Of a DNA stretch of 64,000 nt, positions 1 to 10,517 are shown in pieces. Numbering within the stretch: the stretch's first letter is position 1; the number at the start of each line of letters is the position of its first letter. The position numbers were made by a program, and so were the translations under genes. Source of the stretch: an uncultured bacterium (lineage in GTDB: Bacteria; Patescibacteriota; Gracilibacteria; Absconditabacterales; Absconditicoccaceae); contig CAMVNA010000001.1 of assembly GCA_947168725.1 (NCBI GenBank), positions 62,001 to 126,000 on the forward strand, given 5' to 3'. The notes beneath the pieces were generated by a model. It was given only the letters and a program-made list of their open reading frames with translations, ran no database searches and was not told the DNA's origin.

Positions 1-83
1 ATTAAATACAATATATAGTGGTCAAATTAAAAATTAAATCACTATATATTGTGTTTTACATGAATTATTAAACACTAGAAAAA

Positions 84-2315
84 ATGACAATTTATAAAAT
101 TAGAAAAAGAAATGGTTCTATTGTAACCTTCGAAAAAGAGAAAATCACCAATGCAATTCAAGCTGCTTTTGATGCAGTTCAGAATTGAGAAGTTGAGCAC
201 ATTCCTGCTCTTGTAGATTTGGTTATTTCAAATGTAGAAGCAAAAGTCTGAAATGATATTCCAGATATTGAAATCATTCAAGATGAAGTAGAAAATGTAC
301 TTATGCAACAACAATTTGAAGATGTAGCTAAAGCTTACATTACATACCGCCAAAAAAGAGCCGAAAGTCGTGATGTAAAAAATATCGTGGTAGAAGTAGA
401 TAGAACTATGGATGAATACTTGGGTCATTTAGACTGGAGAATCAACGAAAATGCGAATGTATGATATTCTATTTGATGATTGATTCTTAAGAACTCTGAA
501 AAGATTGTAGCAAATTACTGGCTTTCAAAGATATATCCTGCTGAAGTAGGGAACGCTCATAGAAATGGAGATTATCATATCCATGATTTATGAATGTTTA
601 CTCCGTACTGTGCATGATGGAGTTTAAGGCAGATGCTAGAAGAATGATTTAATGGAGTTACTTGAAAACTTGCATCTAAACCTCCTAGACATCTTCAGTC
701 TGCGGTAAATCAGATGGTAAATTTCCTTTGAACTTTACAGAATGAATGGGCTGGTGCTCAGGCCTTCAGTTCATTTGATACTTACTTAGCACCATTTGTG
801 CATAAATATGAAGTATCTATAGAAAAAGAGTTGGATGATAGTAAATCATCATTAACATGAGAAGAAAGGCAGAAATATATCGATGAAAGAACATACAAGT
901 ATGTGAAACAGAATCTTCAGAACTTTGTATTTAACATGAATGTTCCTTCTAGATGGTGATGTCAAACTCCATTTAGTAACATAACATTGGATTGGACTTG
1001 TCCCGAGGATTTAAAGGAGAAATCTCTAATGCTGTGATGAATTGAATGCTGATATTATCCAAAGAAATTCTGAGAACTCCAAAAAGAAATGAATCTAATT
1101 AACAAAATTTTGATTGAAATATATACGGAATGAGATGCAAATTGAGCAGTATTCACATTCCCTATACCAACATACAATATTACAGAAGATTTTGACCGGA
1201 ATGGACCAAATGTAGATGCATTATTTGAAATGACTGCTAAATATTGAATTCCATATTTCCAAAATTTCGTAGGATCTCAATTCAAGGTTAAAAAAGATGA
1301 AAAATGAAATATAGTTAAAGTTCCGAATCCTAATGCGTATAAACCATGAGCAGTTAGATCGATGTGTTGTAGGCTTCAGCTCGATCTTACGGTTCTAGAA
1401 AAGCGTGGATGAGGGTTGTTCGGTTCTGCAGAAATGACATGATCAATATGAGTGGTTACAATCAATCTTCCAAGAATCTGATATAATTTCAAGTGAGATA
1501 AAGAATGATTCAAAAATCAGATTTTGTACCTCATGAACCTAGCTAAAACATCTCTTGAAATAAAGAGAAAAGAGATGACAAAATGGTTAAATTCAGGATT
1601 ATATCCGTTTACAAAGAGATATTTGCCATCATTTAGAAATCACTTCTCAACAATTGGAGTTAATTGAATGAATGAAGCTATTCAGAACTTCACAAGCTGA
1701 AAAGAGGATATTACAACACCATGGTGAATGGAATTTGCTGAAGAAATATTAGATTTCATCAGAGAAAAGCTCAAGGAATATCAAGAAGAAACATGAAATC
1801 TTTATAATCTAGAAGCTACTCCATGAGAAGGAACGACTTACAGATTTGCGAAAGAAGATAAAAAACAGATTCCAAATATTATACAAGCCTGAACAGATGA
1901 TGCTCCTTACTACACAAATTCATCTCAAATCCCTGTTGGTTATACTAATGATCCATTTGAAGCTTTGGAACTACAAAATAATTTACAATGTTTATATACA
2001 GGTTGAACAGTTCTTCATCTATACATGTGAGAAAGAATTTCAGACGCAACAGCTTGTAAAAATCTGATAAAAAAGGTTATAGAAAATTACCAACTCCCAT
2101 ATATAACAGTATCTCCTGTATTCTCTATCTGTCCTAAACATGGATATATTGCATGAGAACATGATTACTGCCCGAAATGTGATGAGGAAATCTGATATAC
2201 TTGAGAGGAATTTAATATGGAAATTAGAAAAAAGCATACTGATGATCCAGAAAAACTTGAACATTTACGTAGAATGCAGATGGAAAATTGAAAGGAAATA
2301 GAGAAAAATAATTAA
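84..2315 (+). CDS. nrdD: Anaerobic ribonucleoside-triphosphate reductase, large (catalytic) part
   Basis: Class III ribonucleotide reductase, which makes deoxynucleotides without oxygen. The 743-aa product opens with an ATP-cone (RKRNGSIVTF near residues 6-15), followed by the barrel with the HRNGDYHIHDLGMF region, the MCCRLQLDL region near residue 426, and a zinc site CPKHGY..CPKCDEE near residues 682-698. Glycine is often UGA, so the standard code would shatter the gene. The family's glycyl-radical segment (RVxGY) is missing from this C-terminus, which ends in a charged tail, and it appears in the next gene. The ATG at 84 has no Shine-Dalgarno. No NrdG activase is seen nearby. Family call is firm; only the split is unusual. 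Confidence 0.95.
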
Positions 2316-2365
2316 TGCCACAAAAATCTTACATATATCTTTTATTTCACTATTTAATTACAAAA

Positions 2366-2581
2366 ATGGCTGCAACATTTGTTAACAAAGATTGAAAAGA
2401 AATTTCAAGAACTCCTTGTGAAGTTTATACAAGAGTTATGGGTTATATTAGACCTGTTTCAAATTATAATCAAGGTAAAAAGTCAGAATTTTATTCAAGA
2501 AAATATTTTGAAGAAAACTTAGTAGATAATTCAGAATTTTTAAGAAAATTTAGTAATTCATCTTGTTCTTGTGGAATGTAA
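2366..2581 (+). CDS. Free-standing glycyl-radical domain of NrdD
   Basis: A 71-aa protein encoded 50 bp after the nrdD stop on the same strand. It contains CEVYTRVMGYIRPVSNYN followed by GKKSEFYSRKYF, which matches the C-terminal glycyl-radical segment of class III reductases; the radical glycine would be the G of RVMGY, encoded GGT. It ends SCSCGM. The large subunit upstream lacks this segment, so the two products should assemble into one enzyme. This resembles the way the YfiD spare part restores pyruvate formate-lyase. The start was chosen at ATG 2366 because it precedes the conserved region by about 20 residues and follows an AU-rich leader. Confidence 0.8.
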
Positions 2582-2613
2582 TTTATTTATAGAATCATTC
2601 ATAGAAAGATTAG

Positions 2614-2643
2614 AAAAAATCGGTCCTTGTGGATCGATTTTTA
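2614..2643 (+). terminator. Rho-independent terminator after the nrdD operon
   Basis: AAAAATCGGTCC and GGATCGATTTTT form a stem around a TTGT loop, followed by a T-rich stretch. It sits 33 bp after the small glycyl-radical gene and also faces the convergent gene at 2668. Confidence 0.75.
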
Positions 2644-2667
2644 TTTTGGATAATTTGTTATAATGTA

Positions 2668-3237
2668 TTATAATTTTCACATCAAATCTCCAAGCGTTGC
2701 TTCTTGTTCTTTTTTTGCAGCCTCTGCTTCTTGTGATCTATTTAATGTATCAAGTACAGCATTCCATTTTTTCAATCTAACTTGCCTTTCAGATATTAAC
2801 GCCTCTTTTTCTCATTCTTCCTCTTCTTCATTCATTAATATTTGTAAGTTCATTTGTTCTTCTATGTAAATTTCGTATAATCTAAGGATTTGAAAAGACC
2901 ATAATTCTGAAACAGTTTTTACAATTGACTGGTCTCAGCTTTTTACTGCTATATAAAGTTCCCATTTCCCGTCTTTATCATCTTGTTTCAATTCATAGTC
3001 ACTTGAAAAAGATCCGATTACTAATTTTTGTAAAATATCCCAATCAAAATCATCCTCTAAATCTTCTGGAGTAAGATACGCTTGTGTAGAAAATTGGCTC
3101 AAATAATCAGTGTACCAAATCTGATTTTTTATATCTCACTGGATTTTTCAGAAATATTTTTCGTATTTTTCTACAATTTCTTTTTTATCCTCCTTTTCTC
3201 TAAGTTCTTCTATGAACGCTGGAAAGTCAAACAACAT
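2668..3237 (-). CDS. Hypothetical acidic coiled-coil protein
   Basis: 189 aa with UGA read as Gly; no family recognised. The N-terminal half carries aromatic and acidic stretches (FDFPAFIEEL, then EKYEKYFGKIQG). The C-terminal half is a Glu/Lys/Gln-rich helix likely to form a coiled coil (residues about 125-180). There is no signal peptide or membrane segment, so it is probably cytosolic. It converges on the nrdD operon. The start at 3237 is the first ATG of the open frame. Its function cannot be inferred from context. Confidence 0.7.
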
Positions 3238-3333
3238 GATGATTTTTTATGAAAAACTAAAAAATTAATTTTTTCACTATGTATTAATGTAAAGAAAATT
3301 AATGTCAATGCAAGTAGAAATAAAAGTGGACAT

Positions 3334-3359
3334 TTCTGCTTAAAATCATCTAAGCAGAA
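3334..3359 (-). terminator. Hairpin overlapping the DUF2461 stop codon
   Basis: Perfect 9-bp inverted repeat TTCTGCTTA / TAAGCAGAA with an 8-nt loop. The stop codon of the gene ending at 3340 lies inside one arm. The downstream side on the minus strand is only moderately T-rich, so it may be an mRNA-stabilising hairpin rather than a strict terminator. Confidence 0.55.
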
Positions 3360-4059
3360 AATCATTGAATTTTTTCATTCTTTTAAATCAAGAAATAACT
3401 TCATTATATCATTTTTCACTTAAAACTTCCTCATCACTTATTCCGTGTGAAACCACCCAGGCTACATAACGCAAAATTTCAATCATATCTGGATTGTTTA
3501 CTACCTTCCTTGCTAAATTTTCTCCAGCTTTTTGTAGTAATTCTTTTCAAATTTTACCTGTTAGTCTTCTTTCTGCTTTCACACTATCTTTTCGTTCAAT
3601 TTCTCAGTAATATTTTTTAAAAGTCTGATTTTTTGTGATTTCTTTTCGTTCATCTCGATTTTTCCAGATATGTAATCTAATACGATTTACTTCGTCTCTA
3701 CTTGGACATCGGGATCATCATCAAATCATTGAATTATTACCTGGCTGGATGTGGATATAATATCATGGTAGTGATGATTTTCTTCATCAAGAACAAAGAA
3801 ATGCTCCAAAATGTAATTTATATGGATGAGATTTATCTGGAGAAAAACGTAAATCTTTGTTAAATCTATAGATACAATCTTTGGTCTGAATTCAATTTAA
3901 ATTCGGATCAATTGTTTGCATATCGATAATTAAATGTTCTACAAGTTCTGTGAATCTTTTTCTTTCTTGCAAATAAAGATCACGATTTCTATGCATTCGT
4001 TCAGTATTATTGTTTATCTTTACTGCTTCTAGAAATTTTAGTGTGATTGGCGAAAGCAT
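3340..4059 (-). CDS. DUF2461 (TIGR02453) family protein
   Basis: 239 aa, close to the usual family length. It shows the family's ordered motifs: NNNTERMHRNRDLY near the N-terminus, RFNKDLRFSPDKSHPYKLHFG in the middle, then PGYYIHIQPGNNSMIGGG and RIRLHIW. Several of these glycines are UGA. The family is widespread and its biochemical role is unknown. A GTG further upstream (4110) would add 17 residues, but ATG 4059 puts the start just before the first conserved motif. It is divergent from the PriA-like gene, with a 92-bp shared intergenic region. Confidence 0.8.
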
Positions 4060-4151
4060 TTTTATACAATATTTATGTACTAAAATTATTGCAATCTTTT
4101 CTTTCTTCACTATATTTATTCTCGTATTTATCGCAAGGATTTATTTGAAAT

Positions 4152-4880
4152 ATGTACCTATTCTCATTCAAACAGTTTGCATGACATGATAGAGTTTTTC
4201 AATCTTTACTTTCTATCTGAAAGCCTGGAGACTTAATCCAATGTGGATGAGATTTTTTGTTAAATTTATGAGATGAAATTGCTTTTCCAGAATTGATTAA
4301 AACTCAGTTTACTCCAACTTCACCTTACGAAGTAGTTTATCCAAAATTTTTTGATGAAAAGTTTATAGCTCTAGCTCATCGGATGGTTTATCAGCGATAT
4401 TCTACATATAATAATGTTTTGAAATATTTTGTTTCGTTTGAAATTCCACAGTTATTAGCTCGTGAGACTAAAGCAAAATGACAAAACAAAAAGCTGATAT
4501 TAAATAAAGTTTTCATTCCATTCGATGAATCGAAACAAAATCTCATAATCATTCCAGATAACCGATCTCGTGAAAATCAGCTTTCAGATTTCTTTTCACA
4601 ACAATGAATTACACATCTTTATTCTACAGACACTCAAAATCGTAAAGACACTAATCGACGAGAAATAAAAAAATCGAAAGTTTGAATAATTGTAGCAACG
4701 CAATCTGAAGTTTTCCAGCCGTTCAATAAACTATGAACTATTACGTTCATTGACTGATACAAATGGTATTACCATAATCAGCAAGATCCCCGTTATGATA
4801 TTTCTGAGGTTGTTAAAAAAATACAAAATTTATGGAATTGTAAGATTATATGATTAAATAACGTAGGATTGATAAAATAA
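4152..4880 (+). CDS. Degenerate PriA-like protein (primosomal helicase relative)
   Basis: 242 aa. The stretch LIIIPDNRSRENQLSDFF...TQSEVFQPFNKLGTITFID followed by QDPRYDISEVV lines up with the PriA helicase region that in the family reads LVPE..., GTRSAxFxPF.NLGLIIxDEEH and PRYxxRDVA. The Walker B DEEH is replaced by IDGY, and no Walker A or zinc-binding region is present, so ATPase activity is unlikely. The protein is about a third of normal PriA length. It may be a remnant, or a structural paralogue retained in this lineage. The start is taken at ATG 4152; the frame stays open further upstream, so the start is uncertain. Confidence 0.5.
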
Positions 4881-4901
4881 CTAATTTTTCTAATCAAAAA
4901 T

Positions 4902-4930
4902 TTGACAAATTTTTATATTTTGTGTATAAT
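4902..4930 (+). promoter_or_regulatory. Sigma70-like promoter of the type IV secretion operon
   Basis: TTGACA (4902-4907), 17-bp spacer, TATAAT (4925-4930), both at consensus, 34 bp before the ATG of the first gene of the cluster. Confidence 0.75.
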
Positions 4931-4964
4931 TTGTGTATGATTTTATTTTATACAAAAATATAAG

Positions 4965-5291
4965 ATGGATTTACCAGAACAATATAAAAATTTAAATGAA
5001 GAATGAAGAAGAGAAATTGTGTTAAATTTAATTGATAGATGTTGATATGAAAAAAATCCAAAAATCGTAAATAGTCTTACGGATGAACAAATTAATTTTT
5101 TATTTAATTATGTCTTTATCGCATCTAAAGAAGAGAGAGCAAAGATGCTAGACACCATACAAAAAAAATATGAATCCGAAATAAAAAGTCTTAAAGCAAT
5201 AGCAAAGAAACTTCAAAAGCTGGATTTTCAGTTTGCTGAATTGTTGGCACAAAGAGAAGATGCACAAAATTTTTGAAAGAGTATTAGATAA
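4965..5291 (+). CDS. Hypothetical 108-aa protein, first gene of the type IV secretion cluster
   Basis: No recognised family. The protein is hydrophilic. Residues about 60-100 form a Lys/Glu/Ala-rich segment (EERAKMLDTIQKKYESEIKS) likely to be a long helix or coiled coil. There is no signal peptide. It follows a consensus promoter and lies 29 bp upstream of the next gene on the same strand, so it is probably co-transcribed with the secretion genes and may be an accessory or regulatory component. Confidence 0.65.
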
Positions 5292-5320
5292 AAATTTTTA
5301 ATTTTATTATTCGTATAAAA

Positions 5321-5881
5321 ATGATATTTCTAAAAACTAATGAAGCTAGTTTTAATCAGACAAATATAAATAATTTTAGTATAAAAGAATCAGCGAATCA
5401 GCAGAATGATGATCAATTAAATTCACTAAATAAGTTAGAAAGAGCTGATACACCGAATGCTTCATGAGGATTTTTGGCTGAAGGAAAGGAGGCCGAAGCA
5501 TCAATCAGAAGATCAATAAAATCAATTAATGATAAATTTTTTAAGCTACTATCTGAAAATAATGATCTTTTGTATGATATTCAAAATAAAATAAAAAACA
5601 TTCCACAAAAAGAAGAACAATTATTTAGTATATGTTGAATTATTGCTTGAGAAACCGAAAAGTATTTTAAAATTAGAGATAAAAATTTTTATGAAAATTT
5701 ATTAAAACCTTTTTTAAACGAATATACTTACTGTGTAAATAGTGCTAAACAAAAATTAACGAACGTGAATTTTTATGAAGCTTATAGTAATCTTATTGAA
5801 AACATAGAAAATGCTGCAACAAACGAATGATGATATATATATCTCAGACTTTCTAATAGACTTTTTCGTCCTATATCATAA
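5321..5881 (+). CDS. Hypothetical 186-aa protein in the type IV secretion cluster
   Basis: No family recognised. The first about 60 residues are Asn/Ser/Gln-rich and probably disordered. The rest is predicted alpha-helical, with Lys, Asn and Phe runs (DKNFYENLLKPFLNEYTY). There is no membrane segment. Spacing of 29 bp from the preceding gene suggests one transcript. Context only hints at a role in secretion or conjugation. Confidence 0.6.
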
Positions 5882-5983
5882 TATGATGTACGTTATTTCT
5901 GTGAGATATTTAATATATGTCAAATGTATTTTAAACAAACGAAAAATAATAGATTTTTAAATATCAAAAAACTGCCCAAAATT

Positions 5984-6011
5984 TTGCATAAAAATCATTT
6001 TCGAATATAAT
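5984..6011 (+). promoter_or_regulatory. Internal promoter before virB4
   Basis: TTGCAT (5984-5989), 16-bp spacer, TATAAT (6006-6011), 42 bp before the ATPase start, in the 172-bp gap after the previous gene. Confidence 0.6.
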
Positions 6012-6053
6012 TATTCTGTGGATTTTATTTATAAACAAAACTGCGAAAATTAA

Positions 6054-8324
6054 ATGTCGGCTCAAATGTTAAATGTTATTTATGATACTAATTACACTAG
6101 CATCATCCAAGATGGTGGTTTTATTGATCATACGTTTTCAAAAAAACTTTGATTTTTTGATTTGCTTTTTTGACCGTTAAATTCGAAAAAACCATCAAAT
6201 GAAATGGAAAATCAAACACAACAAGCGAGCAATTCTTCTATTTCTTCACAGAATTCTGAAAATTGAAGTGTTGGAATTAGTAAAAGCCATGAAATCGCTG
6301 GTGCGGAAGTTTCTTGAAATAATACAGGATGAGGCAGTTTAAAAAAGAAAAAAAGTTGGATTGATTCTATGTTAGACGCTGTTTTTTGAACCGATGAATG
6401 ATCAAAAAAATGAGACAATCCTGAAAAAAAATCTGATGAAAAAAAGACAAACGCAACTGAAGAAAAAAAATTAACAGAACAAGAAAGGAAGGCCAATGAA
6501 TTACGTGAGCAAATTAAAAAAATATTGGAAATTCCTGATTCTGAATATAAAGATAGCATGATTACTTCGGATATGAGGAGATTCATTAAAAAGGTCGATG
6601 AGGAATACACAGCAAATATTGCAGATTTTAAGTCTCATATCGCTCCATCGTATTGGGAATACAAAAGTAATTTGATGAATATAAGTTGAATCTTATGAAA
6701 AACATATTATGCACAAAGATATCCTACATATATTGATGCATTATGGACTAGAGACTTGATGAGTATGCATACAAAACGAGATATGTCGTTTTTCATATAC
6801 CCAGAAGATGATTCCGCTATGCAAGCTATGCTAAAAAGAAAATCAACTCAACTAAAAGCTGAGCTAAATGAGGCTATATGAAAATGAATTACTACAGATA
6901 AGGAAGTTGAACAACAATATAGAGATGTAGAGCTAATCAGAGAAAAATTGAGTACAAGAGAAGAAAGATATTTTGAACTTTCGAATTATTTTACGATATA
7001 TAATACAGATGAGAATACATTAAAAGAAGATTGAAAAAAGTTTGAGCAAAAAGTTAGTTGATACGGTATATCTGTAAAGTGAGCAAACCATAGGATGGAT
7101 GAATGAATGACTTCAACATTGCCTCTATGTATAGATGACTTATGAATTACTAGAAGTGCAGTAACTTCATCATTAGCGTGAAGTTTTCCATTTATATCAA
7201 ATGATTTAGTTCAGAATACTTGAATTTTTTATGGACTGAATCTACATACTGGTTGATTAATAATTATGGATAGATTTAGTGACAAATTACCAAACATGAA
7301 CAGTGTAATTTTAGCTACATCCTGAGCCTGAAAATCCTTTACTGTTAAACTTGAAATTCTGAGATATCTATTGAACTGAATTGATATTATAGTTATTGAT
7401 CCTGAAAACGAATATAAAGATTTATGTGATGCTGTCGGTGGAACTTATATTAATATCGCCACCAATGCACAACAATATATCAATCCATTTGATCTCCCTC
7501 CAAAAATTGAGGACGTAGAATATGGAAAATGAGATCTTCTTCGTTCTCAAATTATGACTTTAATCTGACTTATCCAAATTTTAATTTGAAAATTGACTGC
7601 TGAAGAAGAAGCTGTTTTGGATAAGGCTTTACAAAACACATATGCACTTCGTGGCTTCTCTCTTGAAGATGATGATTATGAATGAAAACAACCTCCTTTA
7701 ATGGAAGATTTGATGAATATATTAAACTGAATGGAATGATGAGAACAAGTTGGATTGCGCTTGAGTAAGTATGCTACATGAACTTTTGGTAAATTATTCA
7801 ATAATTATACAAATGTGGATATCAACAATCGTATCACTGTGTTTAGTATTCGTGACTTGGAAGATGCTCTAAAAACGCCTGCAATGTATAATGTTCTGAA
7901 TTTTATTTGGACAAAAGTTAGATCTGCAAAACGCCAGAGACTTTTGGTTTGTGATGAAGCATGGATTATGCTTCAAAATGATGTTTCGGCAAACTTTATG
8001 TTTAGTATGACAAAAAGAGCCAGAAAATACTGACTATGAATTACAACCATTTCTCAAGATATTGAAGATTTTGTGAGAAGTCCTTATGGAAAACCTATTG
8101 TTTCAAATGCATCACTCCAAATTCTTCTAAAGCAATCAACAACTTCTATAAAATCATTAAATCAGCTTTTAGGTCTTTCAGAATCCGAACAACAAAAGTT
8201 AATTTCATGTAGTGTATGAGAATGATTGATTTTTGCAGGAAATCAACATATAGCTTTAAAAATTGTAGCATCTCCTACAGAAAAAGAGTTGATTACAACA
8301 GACATAAAAAAGAGAAACCTATAA
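6054..8324 (+). CDS. virB4: VirB4/TrbE-like type IV secretion ATPase
   Basis: 756 aa. The Walker A motif SGAGKSFTVK at about residues 422-431 is followed by VIDPENEYKDL (the PxxE motif typical of VirB4). Walker B LLVCDEAW lies near residues 628-635 and is followed by TISQDIEDF. In the Walker A loop both glycines of GAG are UGA, which is the clearest recoding evidence in the window. Residues about 45-150 are a low-complexity Ser/Lys/Glu linker. VirB4 ATPases power assembly of the conjugation or secretion channel at the inner membrane. It lies between small cluster genes and two membrane proteins on the same strand. Confidence 0.93.
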
Positions 8325-8346
8325 TATTTTATTTTAACTATTCATA

Positions 8347-9279
8347 ATGGAAATTAAAAAAAACATCATTTCTTCGGATGCTAAACTCTCTGCTATTGCT
8401 GGAGTGATGTTTTTTGCACCATTTGTAAACAACATGATAAAATCTGATTTTTTTTCAGATTATGAAAAAAGTTTTTTGAGATGATATATTAAAGTATGAT
8501 ATATAAATTTAGCCTTTCTTATAATTGTTTTATTAGCAGCTTGATTAAATTTTTTTTGGATTAACCCAGCAATATCTCGAATCATAATTATTTGATCTAT
8601 TATAATATATACTATTTCAGTTCTAACAATATTTGCCTGTGCTAATGATGTAAGCATGTGGATGAATGGAGAATCTATCAAACAAAACATTCAACATAAA
8701 TGACAACTAATAAAGACGTACACTCCTATTATGAATTTTATACTTCGATTCTGCCAGGAAAATTATAATATGCCATATCGATGGTTAAAAGAATCTGTTT
8801 TATTGCGAACTTTTTTTATTTTTGGTACACTATTATTTTGAAGTTCGTTTTGAATCTGAGTTTTGGTATTTATTGCTATTAGACTAATACTTCTTTTATT
8901 AAATGTAGATATAATCCCTCTTGGAGTAAAAAAATCTATAAATTCAATATTTTCATGTAATCCATGAGAGGTTTTTGCTTATATTTTTGCCCCAGCGGTC
9001 TCGAAAATTAAGAAATTAGATTATGAAGCTGTATTACAATCCAAAAAACAGTGATATGAACAATGACAGAAATTTTGAATCTGAATTGTGGTTCAGTACA
9101 TTTTATTTTTGTGTATTTTATTTTTGTTACATCGTTGAATTGATTTTTCAGTAAATCATATTATATTACTTATTGCTATGTTATTGTGGATTTTTAGAGT
9201 TATAATATTTTTTATATACAAAAAAGCTTTGCTAAAAATCCCTGCTTTATCCGAAATCGTATCTTTAATATTTCATTAA
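8347..9279 (+). CDS. Polytopic membrane protein of the type IV secretion cluster
   Basis: 310 aa with about six hydrophobic segments (around residues 15-30, 52-72, 75-100, 155-190, 245-265 and 270-300). Charged cytosolic stretches include a long amphipathic loop near residues 105-150. No sequence family is recognised. It lies 22 bp after virB4 and 35 bp before the pilin-like gene. The position and topology fit a VirB6/TrbL-like or other channel component, but that is inference from context. Confidence 0.6.
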
Positions 9280-9314
9280 TATATTTATTCTTTTATTATT
9301 TAACGTTTATATAC

Positions 9315-10439
9315 ATGAAAATCTTTAAAAAATTACTAAATACATTTATATTATCTGTTATATGTACCGTCAATCTTGTACCTGTATATAATTTAGCATT
9401 AGCACAAAATCCACATGATGCAGTACTTTCAAATACAGTTAAAAATGATTCTTCCTTGGGTTCTGCTATAAATTGATGAGATGTTGTTAATGGTGAAAAA
9501 TGAGCAATAGCACAGAATCCATATGATGCAGTACTTTCAAATACAGTTAAAAATGGTTCTTCCTTGGGTTCTGCTATAAATTGATGAGACGTTGTTAATG
9601 GTGAAAAATGAGCAAATTTATTTAACGAGCAAGTTAATAGAATTATAGGTTATGCCGTAAATGTTTTTATTGTAATTTGAATTGCTATTGCATTCATTGG
9701 TGGATACAAAATAATGACATCCGACAAAGAAGATTCTATGAAAGATGGAATTAAATTAGTTGGATTTGGTATATTATGAATAATTATCATGGTTTCTGCT
9801 AAATTTCTAGCGACATCTTTAGTTTGAAGTGAGGGAATAATAACAAATGAGTTTTCTAATCCTGGAAACAATTATACACCTAATTGAATACTGTTTGCTG
9901 ATAATTTGTACAATAAAATAATGTATCCGTTCATAAAAATCGTATTGTATCTTGTAATCTGAGTTTTATTCTTTGTGATGGCTGGGAAAGTTATATGATT
10001 TATTATGTCTACTGATGATGCAGCCAAAAAGAAAGCATGATGAATTATTATATGGAGTGTTGTATGAATATTAATTATTATGTGATCAAAGCAAATAGTT
10101 GAAGCTGTAATGTGAAATCAAGCTGACGTATTAGAAAAGAATGCGACATGGATTAGCTGATGAGAAAATGAATGAATGTGATGACAACTATTAGAATTTC
10201 AATCTGTTCCTTTAATCGCACAGATTATTAACTGGGTAATGTGACTAACTATGTTTGCTATCTTGGTGCTTATCATCATACAATGATATCAAATATTTAC
10301 AAAACCTGACGATCCAAAAGTTAGAGAAAACCTTAAGAAAACAATTTTATATATAGTTATTTGAGTGCTTGTAATTGGTGCTGCTTATGTTGTTTCAAAT
10401 GTTCTTGTGGTTAATAATGTTCCAATTGACACAGCTTAG
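9315..10439 (+). CDS. VirB2/TrbC pilin-like secreted membrane protein with internal duplication
   Basis: 374 aa. A signal peptide (residues about 1-30, ending NLALAQ) is followed by two 36-residue near-identical units of the form AQNPxDAVLSNTVKN...NGGDVVNGEKG. Then come repeated pairs of hydrophobic helices with the IGYAVNVFIVIGIAIAFIGGYKIM pattern, separated by short polar loops. Such helix pairs are typical of VirB2-type pilins, and here they occur about three times in one chain. Last gene of the cluster, followed by a strong terminator. The exact family assignment is tentative; secretion and membrane location are well supported. Confidence 0.65.
9396..9611 (+). repeat. 108-bp tandem duplication inside the pilin-like gene
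   Basis: Copy 1 is 9396-9503 and copy 2 is 9504-9611. They differ at only a handful of positions and keep the frame (36 codons each). The duplication follows directly after the signal peptide, so it lengthens the mature N-terminus. Confidence 0.9.
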
Positions 10440-10460
10440 CGATTAATAAAATTAACATCA

Positions 10461-10497
10461 AAAAAAGTCTGTTTAAAATAAGCATCCAGACTTTTTT
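10461..10497 (+). terminator. Terminator of the type IV secretion operon
   Basis: AAAAAAGTCTG and CAGACTTTTTT form an 11-bp stem with a T-tract, 22 bp after the pilin-like gene. Symmetry lets it also serve the convergent nuclease gene. Confidence 0.8.
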
Positions 10498-10517
10498 ATT
10501 ATATCTAATGATTCTAT

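Noticed and set aside
1846-2264. Open frames on both strands inside the 3' part of nrdD
   Set aside because: They are other-frame shadows of a firmly identified gene.
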